From assembly GCA_024278975.1 (NCBI GenBank), contig JAJRSD010000074.1, positions 46,937-110,936 on the forward strand: a stretch of DNA of 64,000 bases, in the 5' to 3' direction. This document shows positions 44,468 to 53,726 of this stretch, piece after piece; the first letter of the stretch is position 1, and every line of letters begins with the position of its first letter. Both the position numbers and the translations under genes were made by a program. The stretch comes from Bacteroidota bacterium. Lineage in GTDB: Bacteria; Bacteroidota; Bacteroidia; Bacteroidales; Prolixibacteraceae. Below the pieces are notes generated by a model. That model was not told the DNA's origin, did not search any database, and was given only the letters and a program-made list of their open reading frames with translations.

Positions 44468-47400
44468 TTATTTTTGTAATCCTTTTGCCGAGCGGTCTTC
44501 CAAAGGTGGAGCAGGAGTCATAATATGTTTATTCTCTTTAACCAGCTTTAAAACTTCCTCAACTACTTTTTCCATTTGAGGGTCGCGTCCTTCCATTAAA
44601 ATATTTGGGTCGTCCCAAACTTTGAAATCGGGGCGCACACCTTCACCTTCCCAGAACCAATGTCCGTCGTTATCGTACAATCTTGCTCCAGGTACGGTAA
44701 TCGAACCACCATCGATAAGCATGTGCCCGGTTGCCGGTCCAATTAATATTCCCAGTGTACGTTCGCCTACAATCGGACCTGCTTTTAATTCCTGAAAAGC
44801 CCATGGCAAACCATCGCCGCCAGAACCTGCCCAGCCGTTTATTAACATCCCCACCGGACCGGTATTTGTTTTAATCGGATTTGTGTGGTCCTTTCCGTGC
44901 CGCCAGTGTAAATTGTAGGTTACCGGGCGTTGAAGCAACTCCAGAAAACGGTCGGCAAGTGCACCTCCTCCATTAAATCGTTCATCTAAAATAAATCCTT
45001 TTTTATCTAACTGACCGTAAAACATACGAACCAATTCCAACTGTCCCCGACTGGAAGTATTAGACATATAAATATAACCAAGTTGACCGTCGGATAATTT
45101 ATCAACCAGTTTGCGATTGTTTTCAAGGTGTTCTAAATAACGAAGTTGCCTTTCCTGTCCGGCAGAGAGACATTTAACAACCAAATCTTTGGCATCGTCA
45201 ATATTTCCGGTTGATGATATTTTTAACGAAACTGTTTTTCCCGAAAGTCCTTCAAAAGCGGAATACGGATCTTGCTGAGGATTTAATTTAATTCCGTTTA
45301 CAGATATAATCACATCGCCTTCAGCAACTTCCACTCCCGGCAAATCGAACGGAGAACGAATCTCGGTATCCCATGCAGCAGGTTTTACGATATGTTTAAT
45401 TTTATAATTTTCGCCATCTAACTCCCAGTTAATTCCCAGAAATCCGTTACCACGCGATGGCGCTCTTTCAACATCGCCTCCGTTTGCATAAGTGTGCCCG
45501 GCACTTAATTCGGCAACCAGATTTAGCTGGAGATTGGTAATATCCCAGCGAGTGCGGGCATCGTCAATTAATACGGCATATTTATCGTGCACAGCTTTCC
45601 AGTCTAACTGGTGCATATTTGCATCGTAAAAAAAGTCGCGGTGGCGGCGCCAGGTATCATTAAAAATCTGTCTCCACTCCTCTTTCGGAATCAAATCCAT
45701 AACCAATCCGTCTGTAGGAATTGGCTTATCAACTTTTTGTTTAGGTGCAGCTTTTATAATTCCATACTTCCCTTTTGCACTAACAATCAACGATTTTCCA
45801 TCGGCAGTTGCAGCAGCCCGGCTAATTCCTTCCATTATCGTTTTCTCTTCGCGCTCTTTTAAATCGAAAAAGTGTAACGACGATGAGCGACTACCCGAAC
45901 CTGTATTTGCACGACGTATATAGACAAGTTTATTTTCAAAAGGAATTAAACCTGAAATGTTTCCTGCTTTGGGAGGAAGCATTACCAAACGCGCCTCCAT
46001 ATTATCGAAATCTATTTCAACTTTTACACCTTCATCTTTTTTATCCTTTTTATCTTCTTCTTTCTTCTCTCCTTCTTTTTTTTCTGAATTTTCCTCTCTC
46101 TTTTTATCTGCTTTAATTGCCACAGTATCGTTTTTTGCAGCCAGAATCGAAGGTATTTCTTTGGTTAAACTAAGCGATGCTATTTGTGTTGAATTCGGAT
46201 AAATCCATGTTCCATCTCCCAAATCGGAGTACATGGCATTCATATTCCGGTTGGTCAGAAAAAACAGGTATTTTCCGTCGGCACTAAAAACCGGATAACT
46301 ATCGTTGTAGAAACCGCTTGAAACCTGTGATAGTTTTTTGTCGCCTAAATTATAGACGAATATTGCATTGTTCGAGTTGTCAAGCCCTTCGCTAAAAGTA
46401 ATCCATTCTGAGTTGGGAGCCCACGAAATAGGAAAACCAAAACGCGAGCCGTGACCAATATTCCAGCGGGTATTTCCGGCAACCATGATTTCTCCACTTT
46501 CGGCATCGATTATCGAAATGTTATTGGTTTCGTCGATAAATGCAATTTTCTTGCTGTCGGGCGACCAGAACAATTTATAGCCAAATCCTTTTTTACGTTT
46601 TGTCAACTGCTTTGCCTCTTTATTATTTTCGCTGTCTTGCAAATAAATTTGATATTCGCCAGATTTATCGCTCCAGTATGCAATAGTTTTTCCATCGGGC
46701 GACCAGGCAGGATTTTGGTCAAATGCACCGCTCGACTTAGTTATATTCAATGTAAAGCCTTCTTTTACAGGAACATTAAACAGTTCGCCACGGGCTTCAA
46801 AAACTATCCTGCTTCCGCCGGGCGAGGCAGTCATATTCGAAATACGTTTACTTACATCTTTTGTCGTTGGCATTTCTACCGATAAATCGCTGACAACATT
46901 TATTGAAACTTTTTTATATTGTTCCGTCGCCAAATCCATTAAATATAAATCACCTCCCATTTCAAAAATTAACTCTTCCGGACCCGCCGAAAGGAATGAA
47001 ATATCGAAATCTTTAAATTTGGTAATCTGCTTTTTCTCTTTCGTTTTTGTGTTGTATTCCCAAATATTCAGACGCATATTTTTATCGCGGTCCGATAAAA
47101 AATAAACTTTATCGCCCGACCAAACCGGTTTTCCATCGTTTGCTTCGTTGGTTGTAATCCGCTCTGTTTTATTCGATTTAAAATCGTAAATAATTATGTC
47201 GGATGTTAAACCGCCCCGGTATCTTTTAAACGGATAGTTCTCGGTTATTTTAGTTATGTACGCAAGTTGTTTTCCATTGGGTGAAAACGAGGCAAGCTCT
47301 CCATACGGGATTGATAATTTTTCGGGGAAACCACCATTTTTGTCAACCAGGAAAAACTGATTAAGACGACTTACTCCATTTTCGCGAGCCGAGGCAAAAA

Positions 47401-47761
47401 GAATTTGCTTGCCGTTGGGATGCCAGTCAATCATTCTGTCAGAAGCCGAATTATAAGTTACGCGCGTAGGAATGCCGCCTGTAACAGGCATTACAAATAT
47501 GTCGGAATTCCCGTTGTATCGGGCAGTGTACGCAATCTGTTTTCCATCGGGCGAAAACTTTGGCCACGACTCTTCGCCGGGCGAGTGAGTTATCTGCATT
47601 GCTGTACCACCAGTTTTGGGAACTATCCAAATATCGCCTCCGTAAACAAAGGTAATTTGGGTTTCCGAAACATCCATGTAACGCATTAGTTTGGCACTTA
47701 TTTGTGCGTGTGTACTAATAATTACAGTAAGTGCAATAGCAAGTAAAAATATTTTTTTCAT
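44468..47761 (-). CDS. Tricorn-like S41 family protease
   Basis: A 1097-residue secreted protease resembling archaeal tricorn in size and layout. A signal peptide (to about residue 19, STHAQ) precedes WD40/PD40 beta-propeller repeats (YGGDIWIVPKTGG, SPGEESWPKFSPDGKQIAY, NPAWSPDGKTIAYWSDK). A Lys/Glu-rich linker lies near 560-580. The catalytic part has AGHTYANGGD with likely His756, a PDZ at about 780-870 (GVEVAEGDVIISVNGIKL), and INGWAGSGGDGLPW with nucleophile Ser980. It probably degrades peptides in the periplasm. Members are common in Bacteroidota. Confidence 0.92.
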   Translation of the reverse strand: MKKIFLLAIALTVIISTHAQISAKLMRYMDVSETQITFVYGGDIWIVPKTGGTAMQITHSPGEESWPKFSPDGKQIAYTARYNGNSDIFVMPVTGGIPTRVTYNSASDRMIDWHPNGKQILFASARENGVSRLNQFFLVDKNGGFPEKLSIPYGELASFSPNGKQLAYITKITENYPFKRYRGGLTSDIIIYDFKSNKTERITTNEANDGKPVWSGDKVYFLSDRDKNMRLNIWEYNTKTKEKKQITKFKDFDISFLSAGPEELIFEMGGDLYLMDLATEQYKKVSINVVSDLSVEMPTTKDVSKRISNMTASPGGSRIVFEARGELFNVPVKEGFTLNITKSSGAFDQNPAWSPDGKTIAYWSDKSGEYQIYLQDSENNKEAKQLTKRKKGFGYKLFWSPDSKKIAFIDETNNISIIDAESGEIMVAGNTRWNIGHGSRFGFPISWAPNSEWITFSEGLDNSNNAIFVYNLGDKKLSQVSSGFYNDSYPVFSADGKYLFFLTNRNMNAMYSDLGDGTWIYPNSTQIASLSLTKEIPSILAAKNDTVAIKADKKREENSEKKEGEKKEEDKKDKKDEGVKVEIDFDNMEARLVMLPPKAGNISGLIPFENKLVYIRRANTGSGSRSSSLHFFDLKEREEKTIMEGISRAAATADGKSLIVSAKGKYGIIKAAPKQKVDKPIPTDGLVMDLIPKEEWRQIFNDTWRRHRDFFYDANMHQLDWKAVHDKYAVLIDDARTRWDITNLQLNLVAELSAGHTYANGGDVERAPSRGNGFLGINWELDGENYKIKHIVKPAAWDTEIRSPFDLPGVEVAEGDVIISVNGIKLNPQQDPYSAFEGLSGKTVSLKISSTGNIDDAKDLVVKCLSAGQERQLRYLEHLENNRKLVDKLSDGQLGYIYMSNTSSRGQLELVRMFYGQLDKKGFILDERFNGGGALADRFLELLQRPVTYNLHWRHGKDHTNPIKTNTGPVGMLINGWAGSGGDGLPWAFQELKAGPIVGERTLGILIGPATGHMLIDGGSITVPGARLYDNDGHWFWEGEGVRPDFKVWDDPNILMEGRDPQMEKVVEEVLKLVKENKHIMTPAPPLEDRSAKGLQK

Positions 47762-47845
47762 GATATTCTGATTTATTTATTCAATAATTTTTATATAAAT
47801 CATTTTGAAATACATTCGGTATTAGTCGCTAAAATACTCTTTCAA

Positions 47846-48595
47846 TTACAATTTAACGTCTGCCTGTTTTTTACTCAGTAAAACTGCGTCTTCCATAATT
47901 ACTTCATAAAAATAACCAGCTCCAAAATCTTTGTTAAGAGTTAACTTTCCTTTAAAAACAACCTCATCACCAACTTTGGCAATCTCTTGTGTTGTAATTG
48001 TCAGGTCGAAAATTCCATTGTTGCTGGTACCATCCTGGATATGAATCCAGTTTCTGCCCATAACTTCTTTGTTTACTTTCACAACTACTCCCCTAATTTT
48101 AAACTCTTCAGCCGAATATTTTTCCCGGTTTTCGAACACCTTTGCCAGCGTAATTTCATTTACCGGCTTTTTCAGTGTAATTGTGCTCTCTTTCTTCGTT
48201 TCAACTTTACCGGTGTGTTGCTGCTGCATTCCCATACTGTTTTGGGTCATTGGCATTTTACTTGCCTTATTGAGCGGTGTTTTGCTAATCTGGCTCACAA
48301 AATAGATAACATCGAAAGTGCGGTCTAAATCTTTACTTTTGAAATTTGTCATCTGTAAAGCGTCGTTGTAATAATATACATCGCCCACTTTAATATCCTG
48401 TTTTGAAACTGCTACCCACCGTTCACCAAAATTTTCTTTCACTTTTAAATATGAGTAACTTGTAGCTTGGATTACCTCGGTTACCTCAAAAGCTTTGGAG
48501 TCATCCGGCATTGCATTCTGTATATTCTGTGTATTTTTATTTCTAACACACGACATAAAAGACATAACTAAAACAAACATTACTAAAACTCTCAT
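47846..48595 (-). CDS. Lipoprotein with OB-fold-like C-terminal domain in the cytochrome operon
   Basis: A 249-residue lipoprotein (signal with MSFMSCVRN, Cys16). The C-terminal about 100 residues, IRGVVVKVNKEVMGRNWIHIQDG through GDEVVFKGKLTLNKDFGAGYFYEVIMEDA, look like an OB-fold of the type found in secreted nucleic-acid-binding and cytochrome-associated proteins. It is the last gene of the electron-transfer operon, 22 bases after the beta-barrel gene. Its function is unknown; association with the porin-cytochrome complex is inferred from position. Confidence 0.7.
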   Translation of the reverse strand: MRVLVMFVLVMSFMSCVRNKNTQNIQNAMPDDSKAFEVTEVIQATSYSYLKVKENFGERWVAVSKQDIKVGDVYYYNDALQMTNFKSKDLDRTFDVIYFVSQISKTPLNKASKMPMTQNSMGMQQQHTGKVETKKESTITLKKPVNEITLAKVFENREKYSAEEFKIRGVVVKVNKEVMGRNWIHIQDGTSNNGIFDLTITTQEIAKVGDEVVFKGKLTLNKDFGAGYFYEVIMEDAVLLSKKQADVKL

Positions 48596-48617
48596 TTTGC
48601 ATTTTAAATAATTAGTA

Positions 48618-50279
48618 CTAAAACTTCCTTCTCAGGTTTATATAAACACGATTATAATTTTTCTCTTTCTGAAAAGTTGCTTCGAAATTAACAGAAAAAT
48701 ACAGTTTTTTATTGTGTTGATATGAAAAATTAATTTCCGCAATATTTTGTATCAGATTATTAGCTGTACTTACATAATTAAAATTTACAAACCGGTAGTG
48801 TAATTGAGAATAAATTTTGCCTTTAACGAAATCTTTAGACAAACGAGCACCATAAACCTGTCCGTCTAAATAGCTGGTTTGCATAAAATTAGATGTAACA
48901 GACAACGATGCATTGATAATCGGAACCCGTGTATAAGTTACAACGCTATTTATTGTTTTTGTGGGTCGGGGGTCTTCTTTCCTAAAACGAGTTCCGGCAT
49001 TAATTCCAAGGTTTAAATAATTAATAGGTCTATAATTAATTCTAAACCTCAAACCTTGCCGGCTTGCCTGCTGTAAAATCGCGTCGGTATAATTTTTAAA
49101 CGTTTCGTAATAAATTACATTTTTACGGTTGTCATACGAAGAGAACAACGATAAGCGGCGCGAAAAACGATAACGAACTGAAAGGTACAGACTTGTTAAG
49201 CTGATTGTATTTTGAGGTTTCCCGTTTTCCAACTTATACAAGTCTAATTCGAATGACGAAAAGAAATTCAGGTTTTTAATATATGAATTACTATGCTGGA
49301 AATAGGTAAACCGGCGGTCGGTATTTGAGCCGTTTCTCTGCTCGAAAAAAGCCAGCGAAGTTTGTATATAACCATTTTCAACTTTATTATTATGACCAAA
49401 ATAAGCTCCAAACTCTGGCAGGTTAATATTATAAGCGTAATTATGAAAATCGGGTCGCGAGCCAACTACTACCCCCGCAAAGAAATTATTAAACTGTTTC
49501 TGAAACTGAAGACCATCGACTGCTCCAATATTTGCAATTTTAGGATTTATTTTTCGACCAGCCCAAAGTGTAGCCGTTTTATTAAAATCGTACTTCAATG
49601 CCAGATTGTATATTTTTAGTGCATTATTTAAATCTTCTTTCACCAAATTCCATTGGTTTAATTTGTGTGAAAAAGAGATGTATGTTTCTACTGAAAATTT
49701 CGATGCCGAAATATTTAAAACTTTCATAGAGAGGGTGTATCTAAACCTGTGAATATCGTTACCTGACGCATTGGAAAAGTTAGAATATGAAGACAGTGAG
49801 ATTCTTCCAACAACATCCTGTTTAACTGTTGATTTCACCGTCTTTTTCTCAGAAGAAATTATAGCTTGCTCATTTACATCCCGCTCAATTTCCTCTTCGG
49901 GTTGCAACCGGGGAGTCCCTTTAGTTTCAAATCCTTTTTGCTTTGCAATAATTATATCCGCGACCTCAAATATATTATCTCCAATAGCTCTGCATAAACA
50001 TGAAATAGAAGAATGATTTTCAACCACTAAAACCGGGTTCAGAATTTCACCTTTCATCATAAATAAAGTATCACCATTTTCGATTCCCCTTGTGCTTGCA
50101 AATTTTACATAAATACTTTCTCCGGTAATATACGACACCGCTCCCTCCTGCACATTAATTTCCTGAGCACTTAATTGAAGTACCATTCCCAGTGAAAAAA
50201 GGAAGAGTTGAAATATCTGCTTTATATGTTTTTTGTTTATAATCACTAATCTTTTCCTGTTGGATGACATGCCAGACAA
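48618..50279 (-). CDS. Outer-membrane beta-barrel protein of the cytochrome operon
   Basis: About 540-553 residues. Possible starts are ATG 50279, ATG 50270 or GTG 50246, the last overlapping the upstream stop as TAGTG and giving the cleanest signal peptide (IINKKHIKQIFQLFLFSLG). After a periplasmic N-terminal part (to about 140) come many amphipathic strands with aromatic belts, for example RFRYTLSMKVLNISA, TATLWAGRKINPK and KLYFSVNFEATFQK. It ends in INLRRKF with C-terminal Phe, the beta-barrel assembly signal. Placed directly after two multiheme cytochrome genes, it may be the porin sheath of an electron conduit. No specific porin family was recognised. Confidence 0.72.
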   Translation of the reverse strand: MSGMSSNRKRLVIINKKHIKQIFQLFLFSLGMVLQLSAQEINVQEGAVSYITGESIYVKFASTRGIENGDTLFMMKGEILNPVLVVENHSSISCLCRAIGDNIFEVADIIIAKQKGFETKGTPRLQPEEEIERDVNEQAIISSEKKTVKSTVKQDVVGRISLSSYSNFSNASGNDIHRFRYTLSMKVLNISASKFSVETYISFSHKLNQWNLVKEDLNNALKIYNLALKYDFNKTATLWAGRKINPKIANIGAVDGLQFQKQFNNFFAGVVVGSRPDFHNYAYNINLPEFGAYFGHNNKVENGYIQTSLAFFEQRNGSNTDRRFTYFQHSNSYIKNLNFFSSFELDLYKLENGKPQNTISLTSLYLSVRYRFSRRLSLFSSYDNRKNVIYYETFKNYTDAILQQASRQGLRFRINYRPINYLNLGINAGTRFRKEDPRPTKTINSVVTYTRVPIINASLSVTSNFMQTSYLDGQVYGARLSKDFVKGKIYSQLHYRFVNFNYVSTANNLIQNIAEINFSYQHNKKLYFSVNFEATFQKEKNYNRVYINLRRKF

Positions 50280-52150
50280 TTAACACTATTGTAAACATAA
50301 CCAGATACGTCGCTGTGCTCATCTGCCATGTCAGTTAAACTATGTTCGTGGCAGTTTGTACACGAAAAAACTGCGTAATTAGTTGATTCGTTATGGCAGT
50401 CGGAACACGAATTCCATTCGTCCTGATGTTTTCCGCTGTAAATAGGAAAATACTGACTGTCGTGATCAAAAGTTGAAGGTTTCCAAACATTTTCTGTATG
50501 GCAAGTTGTACAGTCTGTAGAAAACTGAGCCGTTGCATGAGCAGGATCTGAAGTGCTATTGTACTCGGATGCATGACAACCAAAACATGAATTTTTCGTA
50601 TTGTTGTAATCTCCTGCATGGCATAAATAGCAATTGTTGCTAATGGCAGCATGAGCTCCGTTTAGTGCGTAATAATCATTATGATTTGAGAGTAAAGCAG
50701 GTTCCCATCCCTGATTTGTTGTATGGCAATCTTCGCAATTCGACGATATTCCAATGGATAAATGGTTGGGATTCTGAGTTTCGTTATAATTAGATTGATG
50801 GCATTCGGAACATGATGTAGATGTTCCGGCATAACCCTGGGAATGGCAGGCTGCACATTCGGTAGCAACATGAGAACCTGTTAACGGAAAGTTAGTTGCG
50901 TTATGATCGAACGTGGATTCCTCCCAGCTATTTACACTATGACACTGCAAACAGTCGTTAGGATAATTTTGTGAAGCATGATTTTCAGCCTGGTTATAAT
51001 TTGCCTGATGACAACTAATACAATCGGAACTGGTTCCGGAAAATCCTGATGTGTGACAATCCAAGCAATTGGTTCCCACATGCGCACCTTTCAATGGGAA
51101 GTTAGTGGCATTATGATTAAAAGATTCCGATTCATTTCCCAACGGATGACAAGCAAAACAAGCCACGCTGCTATACGAGTAGCCATTAACGTCATCATGT
51201 TCAGAGTCCATTTCACTCCTGTTGTGCTCGTGACAGTCTATACAACTAAAAACAGAGAAACTCTCAGGTTGTGTGTGGCAATCGATACAATTATCCCATT
51301 CGCCATTGTGTTCTCCGGAGTATATTGGAAAATATAGCGCATCGTGAGTTTTAAACTCAGCAGGTTTCCAATCCGGTTCGGTGGTATGACATTCAATACA
51401 GTTAGTTGAAAAACCGGAATTTTGATGCGATGGATTTGTTGCAGAAACATAATCGCTTTGATGACAACTATAGCAATCAGGAGAAAGTGGCTCTGTCGAT
51501 CCGTTAGTATGACAAGTTGCACAGTTATCAATTTCATGACCTTTTGTTAAAGGAAAAAAGTCGTGGTTTATTCCTGATGCAGACCATTCATGAGCATCCA
51601 TTTTATGGCATTCAATACAATTAGTCGAGTAATCTGATTGTACATGATTTGGCGTTGAAGTGGCTAAATAATCTTGCTGATGACAATCGATACATTCCAC
51701 TCCAAGCGGTTCAAACTCAAGCAGCGAAGCAGATTTATGGCAATCGGAACAACTCGCGGTGGTATGCGCACCAACTAACGGGAATCTGCTTAACTGGTGA
51801 ATTTCAGTAATATTCTCAACAATCCACGATTTGGAGTTATGACATTGTTCACAATCCGGTCCAACTGTATTGTTGTGCATATCAGTATGGCAGCTAATAC
51901 AACCAGATTCAGCTTCCGAAAATACCAGAGATGTGTGACATGCAGTACAATTGGTATAAAAATGCTGGCCTTCTAATTTAAACGGCGTAGAGTTGTGATT
52001 GAATGCAGATGTAGCAGAGGAGAATTTCCAGCCTTCTGTTGTATGGCAAACAGTACAATCTATTGTTAACTTATCGCCATGAGGATTTTCCTGAGCCATA
52101 GCAACAACCACAAAAAAGAATAATATTACTATAAATGACAGCTTGCGCAT
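50246..52150 (-). CDS. Multiheme c-type cytochrome with 25 CxxCH motifs
   Basis: A 634-residue exported protein (signal peptide to VVVAMAQ, about residue 19). I counted 25 CxxCH heme-binding motifs, from CTVCH near residue 32 to CLACH near 625, with many extra histidines for bis-His ligation. Modules such as FDHNATNFPLTGSHV and GxAGTSxxCxxCH repeat. Two long segments ending SCIDCHEHNRSEMDSEHDD and SCTNCHEHSLTDMADEHSD are near-duplicates. It overlaps the upstream 20-heme gene by 22 bases. It should carry electrons across the periplasm or outer membrane, with the adjacent beta-barrel. Confidence 0.9.
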   Translation of the reverse strand: MRKLSFIVILFFFVVVAMAQENPHGDKLTIDCTVCHTTEGWKFSSATSAFNHNSTPFKLEGQHFYTNCTACHTSLVFSEAESGCISCHTDMHNNTVGPDCEQCHNSKSWIVENITEIHQLSRFPLVGAHTTASCSDCHKSASLLEFEPLGVECIDCHQQDYLATSTPNHVQSDYSTNCIECHKMDAHEWSASGINHDFFPLTKGHEIDNCATCHTNGSTEPLSPDCYSCHQSDYVSATNPSHQNSGFSTNCIECHTTEPDWKPAEFKTHDALYFPIYSGEHNGEWDNCIDCHTQPESFSVFSCIDCHEHNRSEMDSEHDDVNGYSYSSVACFACHPLGNESESFNHNATNFPLKGAHVGTNCLDCHTSGFSGTSSDCISCHQANYNQAENHASQNYPNDCLQCHSVNSWEESTFDHNATNFPLTGSHVATECAACHSQGYAGTSTSCSECHQSNYNETQNPNHLSIGISSNCEDCHTTNQGWEPALLSNHNDYYALNGAHAAISNNCYLCHAGDYNNTKNSCFGCHASEYNSTSDPAHATAQFSTDCTTCHTENVWKPSTFDHDSQYFPIYSGKHQDEWNSCSDCHNESTNYAVFSCTNCHEHSLTDMADEHSDVSGYVYNSVNCLACHPTGKD

Positions 52151-53724
52151 GATATATTTTCGAATTTATAAATTATATAAGTCTTTAATAAAGCATCGTT
52201 TGGTTTATGACATTTTGCACAATCCAAACCTAAGTGTTTTCCATCAACCTTAAAACGAGTATTATTATGATCAAATTTATCAGGCTTCCAATTATCGTTC
52301 GTATGACAACTTTCACAATTATTTACTCCATTATCTTTAAACTGATTAAAATGAATATCATTGTGACAGTTCGTGCATTCCCGGTTTTTCCAAACAAATT
52401 GTTGCTGTAAGTTTTTTTCCTTGTTAATACTAAAATGACATTCACGGCAAGTAACTTTTGCATGTTTTCCCAGAAGTTCAAAATTAGTGGTTTTGTGATC
52501 AAAGTTTATTTTGTTCCAATTTGCAACAGAATGACAATTTTTACAGTCGCTTTTAGCCATATATTTTTCATCAATATAATTTTTATGAATGTTTTCGTGA
52601 CAGTCAACACAGCGGGTTTTCATGTTTGCAAAGTTCCATTTTTCTTCGGTTTTATGGCAAACAAAACAGGGAGATGCAAGGTGCGCTCCATCTAAAATAA
52701 AATCAGAAAGATTGTGTTTTTCAATAGTGTAATCCGACGGTGTAAACCTTTCGACCGTATGACACTCGTTACAATCGGGCGACTGACCATTTTCCACGAA
52801 TTGATTTTCGTGGTAATCGACATGACAGTCTGTACAACGATTGTATTTAACCGGACTCGTGTAACTTCCTTTATGACACTTTTTGCAATCTAAATTTACA
52901 TGTTTTCCACGAAGAGGATAATCCGTCTTTTCGTGATTAAAATTGCTCATACTTTTTATTTGCGAAAAAGAAAATTCGGAATGGCATTTTCGACAATCGT
53001 TACCAAATTTATTTTTATGAATATCTTCGTGACAATCGGTGCAGTTTTTAAATTTTACTCCTGAAAATTCCTGAAATCGGATTTCGTTTTGTCCTTCAAT
53101 TTTATGGCACTTTGCACAATCAACATTTTTATGTTTACCGACAAGCGAAAACCTGGTTTTGGAATGATCGAAGCCGGAAGCCGGTTTAAACGTATTCTGA
53201 TTATGACACGACAAACAATCGTCTGAAAGAGTTTTTTTGTGATAATCATTGTGGCACGATAAACAACCGGTACCCAGTCCTAAATAAGTATCTCTCTTTT
53301 TTTGCGAAATATTATTTTTGATAAGCTCCGGTTTATGGCAATCTACACATTTAATTTCGCCGTGTTTTCCAACCAGCTTATAACCGGCCAGTTTATGATC
53401 GAATTTTTTTTCGTCAAAACGCACCATTTCAAAATTCTTACCATGATGCTCATTATGACATTCGGCGCAGTTCTTTCCTTTCGTTTCCACAGACGAGTGG
53501 TAGCCCTTTTTGTCAGAAATAAGTTGTTTGATTTCGGTATGGCATTCGAGGCATTTCGAAGTGGTTTCTTTTTCTCCTAAAACATGGCATTTAGTACATT
53601 TCTTTAATCCTTCAAGATGGCTGTGTGCTTTTGACAGTTCGCCCGGAGAAAGTTGTGCAAACGAATGGTTAACCAAAAAAATCAGGCTAATCACAACAAA
53701 ATAATATTTTTTAAATTCTCTCAA
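52129..53724 (-). CDS. Multiheme c-type cytochrome with 20 CxxCH motifs
   Basis: A 531-residue exported cytochrome of the c3/c7-like repeat type. The signal peptide ends near HSFAQ. I counted 20 CxxCH motifs (first CTKCH, last CASCH three residues before the stop). Repeated units read FDHxxTxFxLxGKHxxxxCxxCH, with the upstream histidine as a likely sixth ligand. It starts two bases after the oxidoreductase gene and overlaps the 25-heme gene, so it belongs to the same operon. Role: electron transfer from the membrane module to the outer conduit (inferred). Confidence 0.92.
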   Translation of the reverse strand: MREFKKYYFVVISLIFLVNHSFAQLSPGELSKAHSHLEGLKKCTKCHVLGEKETTSKCLECHTEIKQLISDKKGYHSSVETKGKNCAECHNEHHGKNFEMVRFDEKKFDHKLAGYKLVGKHGEIKCVDCHKPELIKNNISQKKRDTYLGLGTGCLSCHNDYHKKTLSDDCLSCHNQNTFKPASGFDHSKTRFSLVGKHKNVDCAKCHKIEGQNEIRFQEFSGVKFKNCTDCHEDIHKNKFGNDCRKCHSEFSFSQIKSMSNFNHEKTDYPLRGKHVNLDCKKCHKGSYTSPVKYNRCTDCHVDYHENQFVENGQSPDCNECHTVERFTPSDYTIEKHNLSDFILDGAHLASPCFVCHKTEEKWNFANMKTRCVDCHENIHKNYIDEKYMAKSDCKNCHSVANWNKINFDHKTTNFELLGKHAKVTCRECHFSINKEKNLQQQFVWKNRECTNCHNDIHFNQFKDNGVNNCESCHTNDNWKPDKFDHNNTRFKVDGKHLGLDCAKCHKPNDALLKTYIIYKFENISCASCHL

Positions 53725-53726
53725 TT

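Noticed and set aside
50246..53724. Many plus-strand frames opposite the cytochromes
   Set aside because: They are antisense to strongly conserved CxxCH-rich genes and show no domains; composition bias of the cytochrome genes keeps them open.
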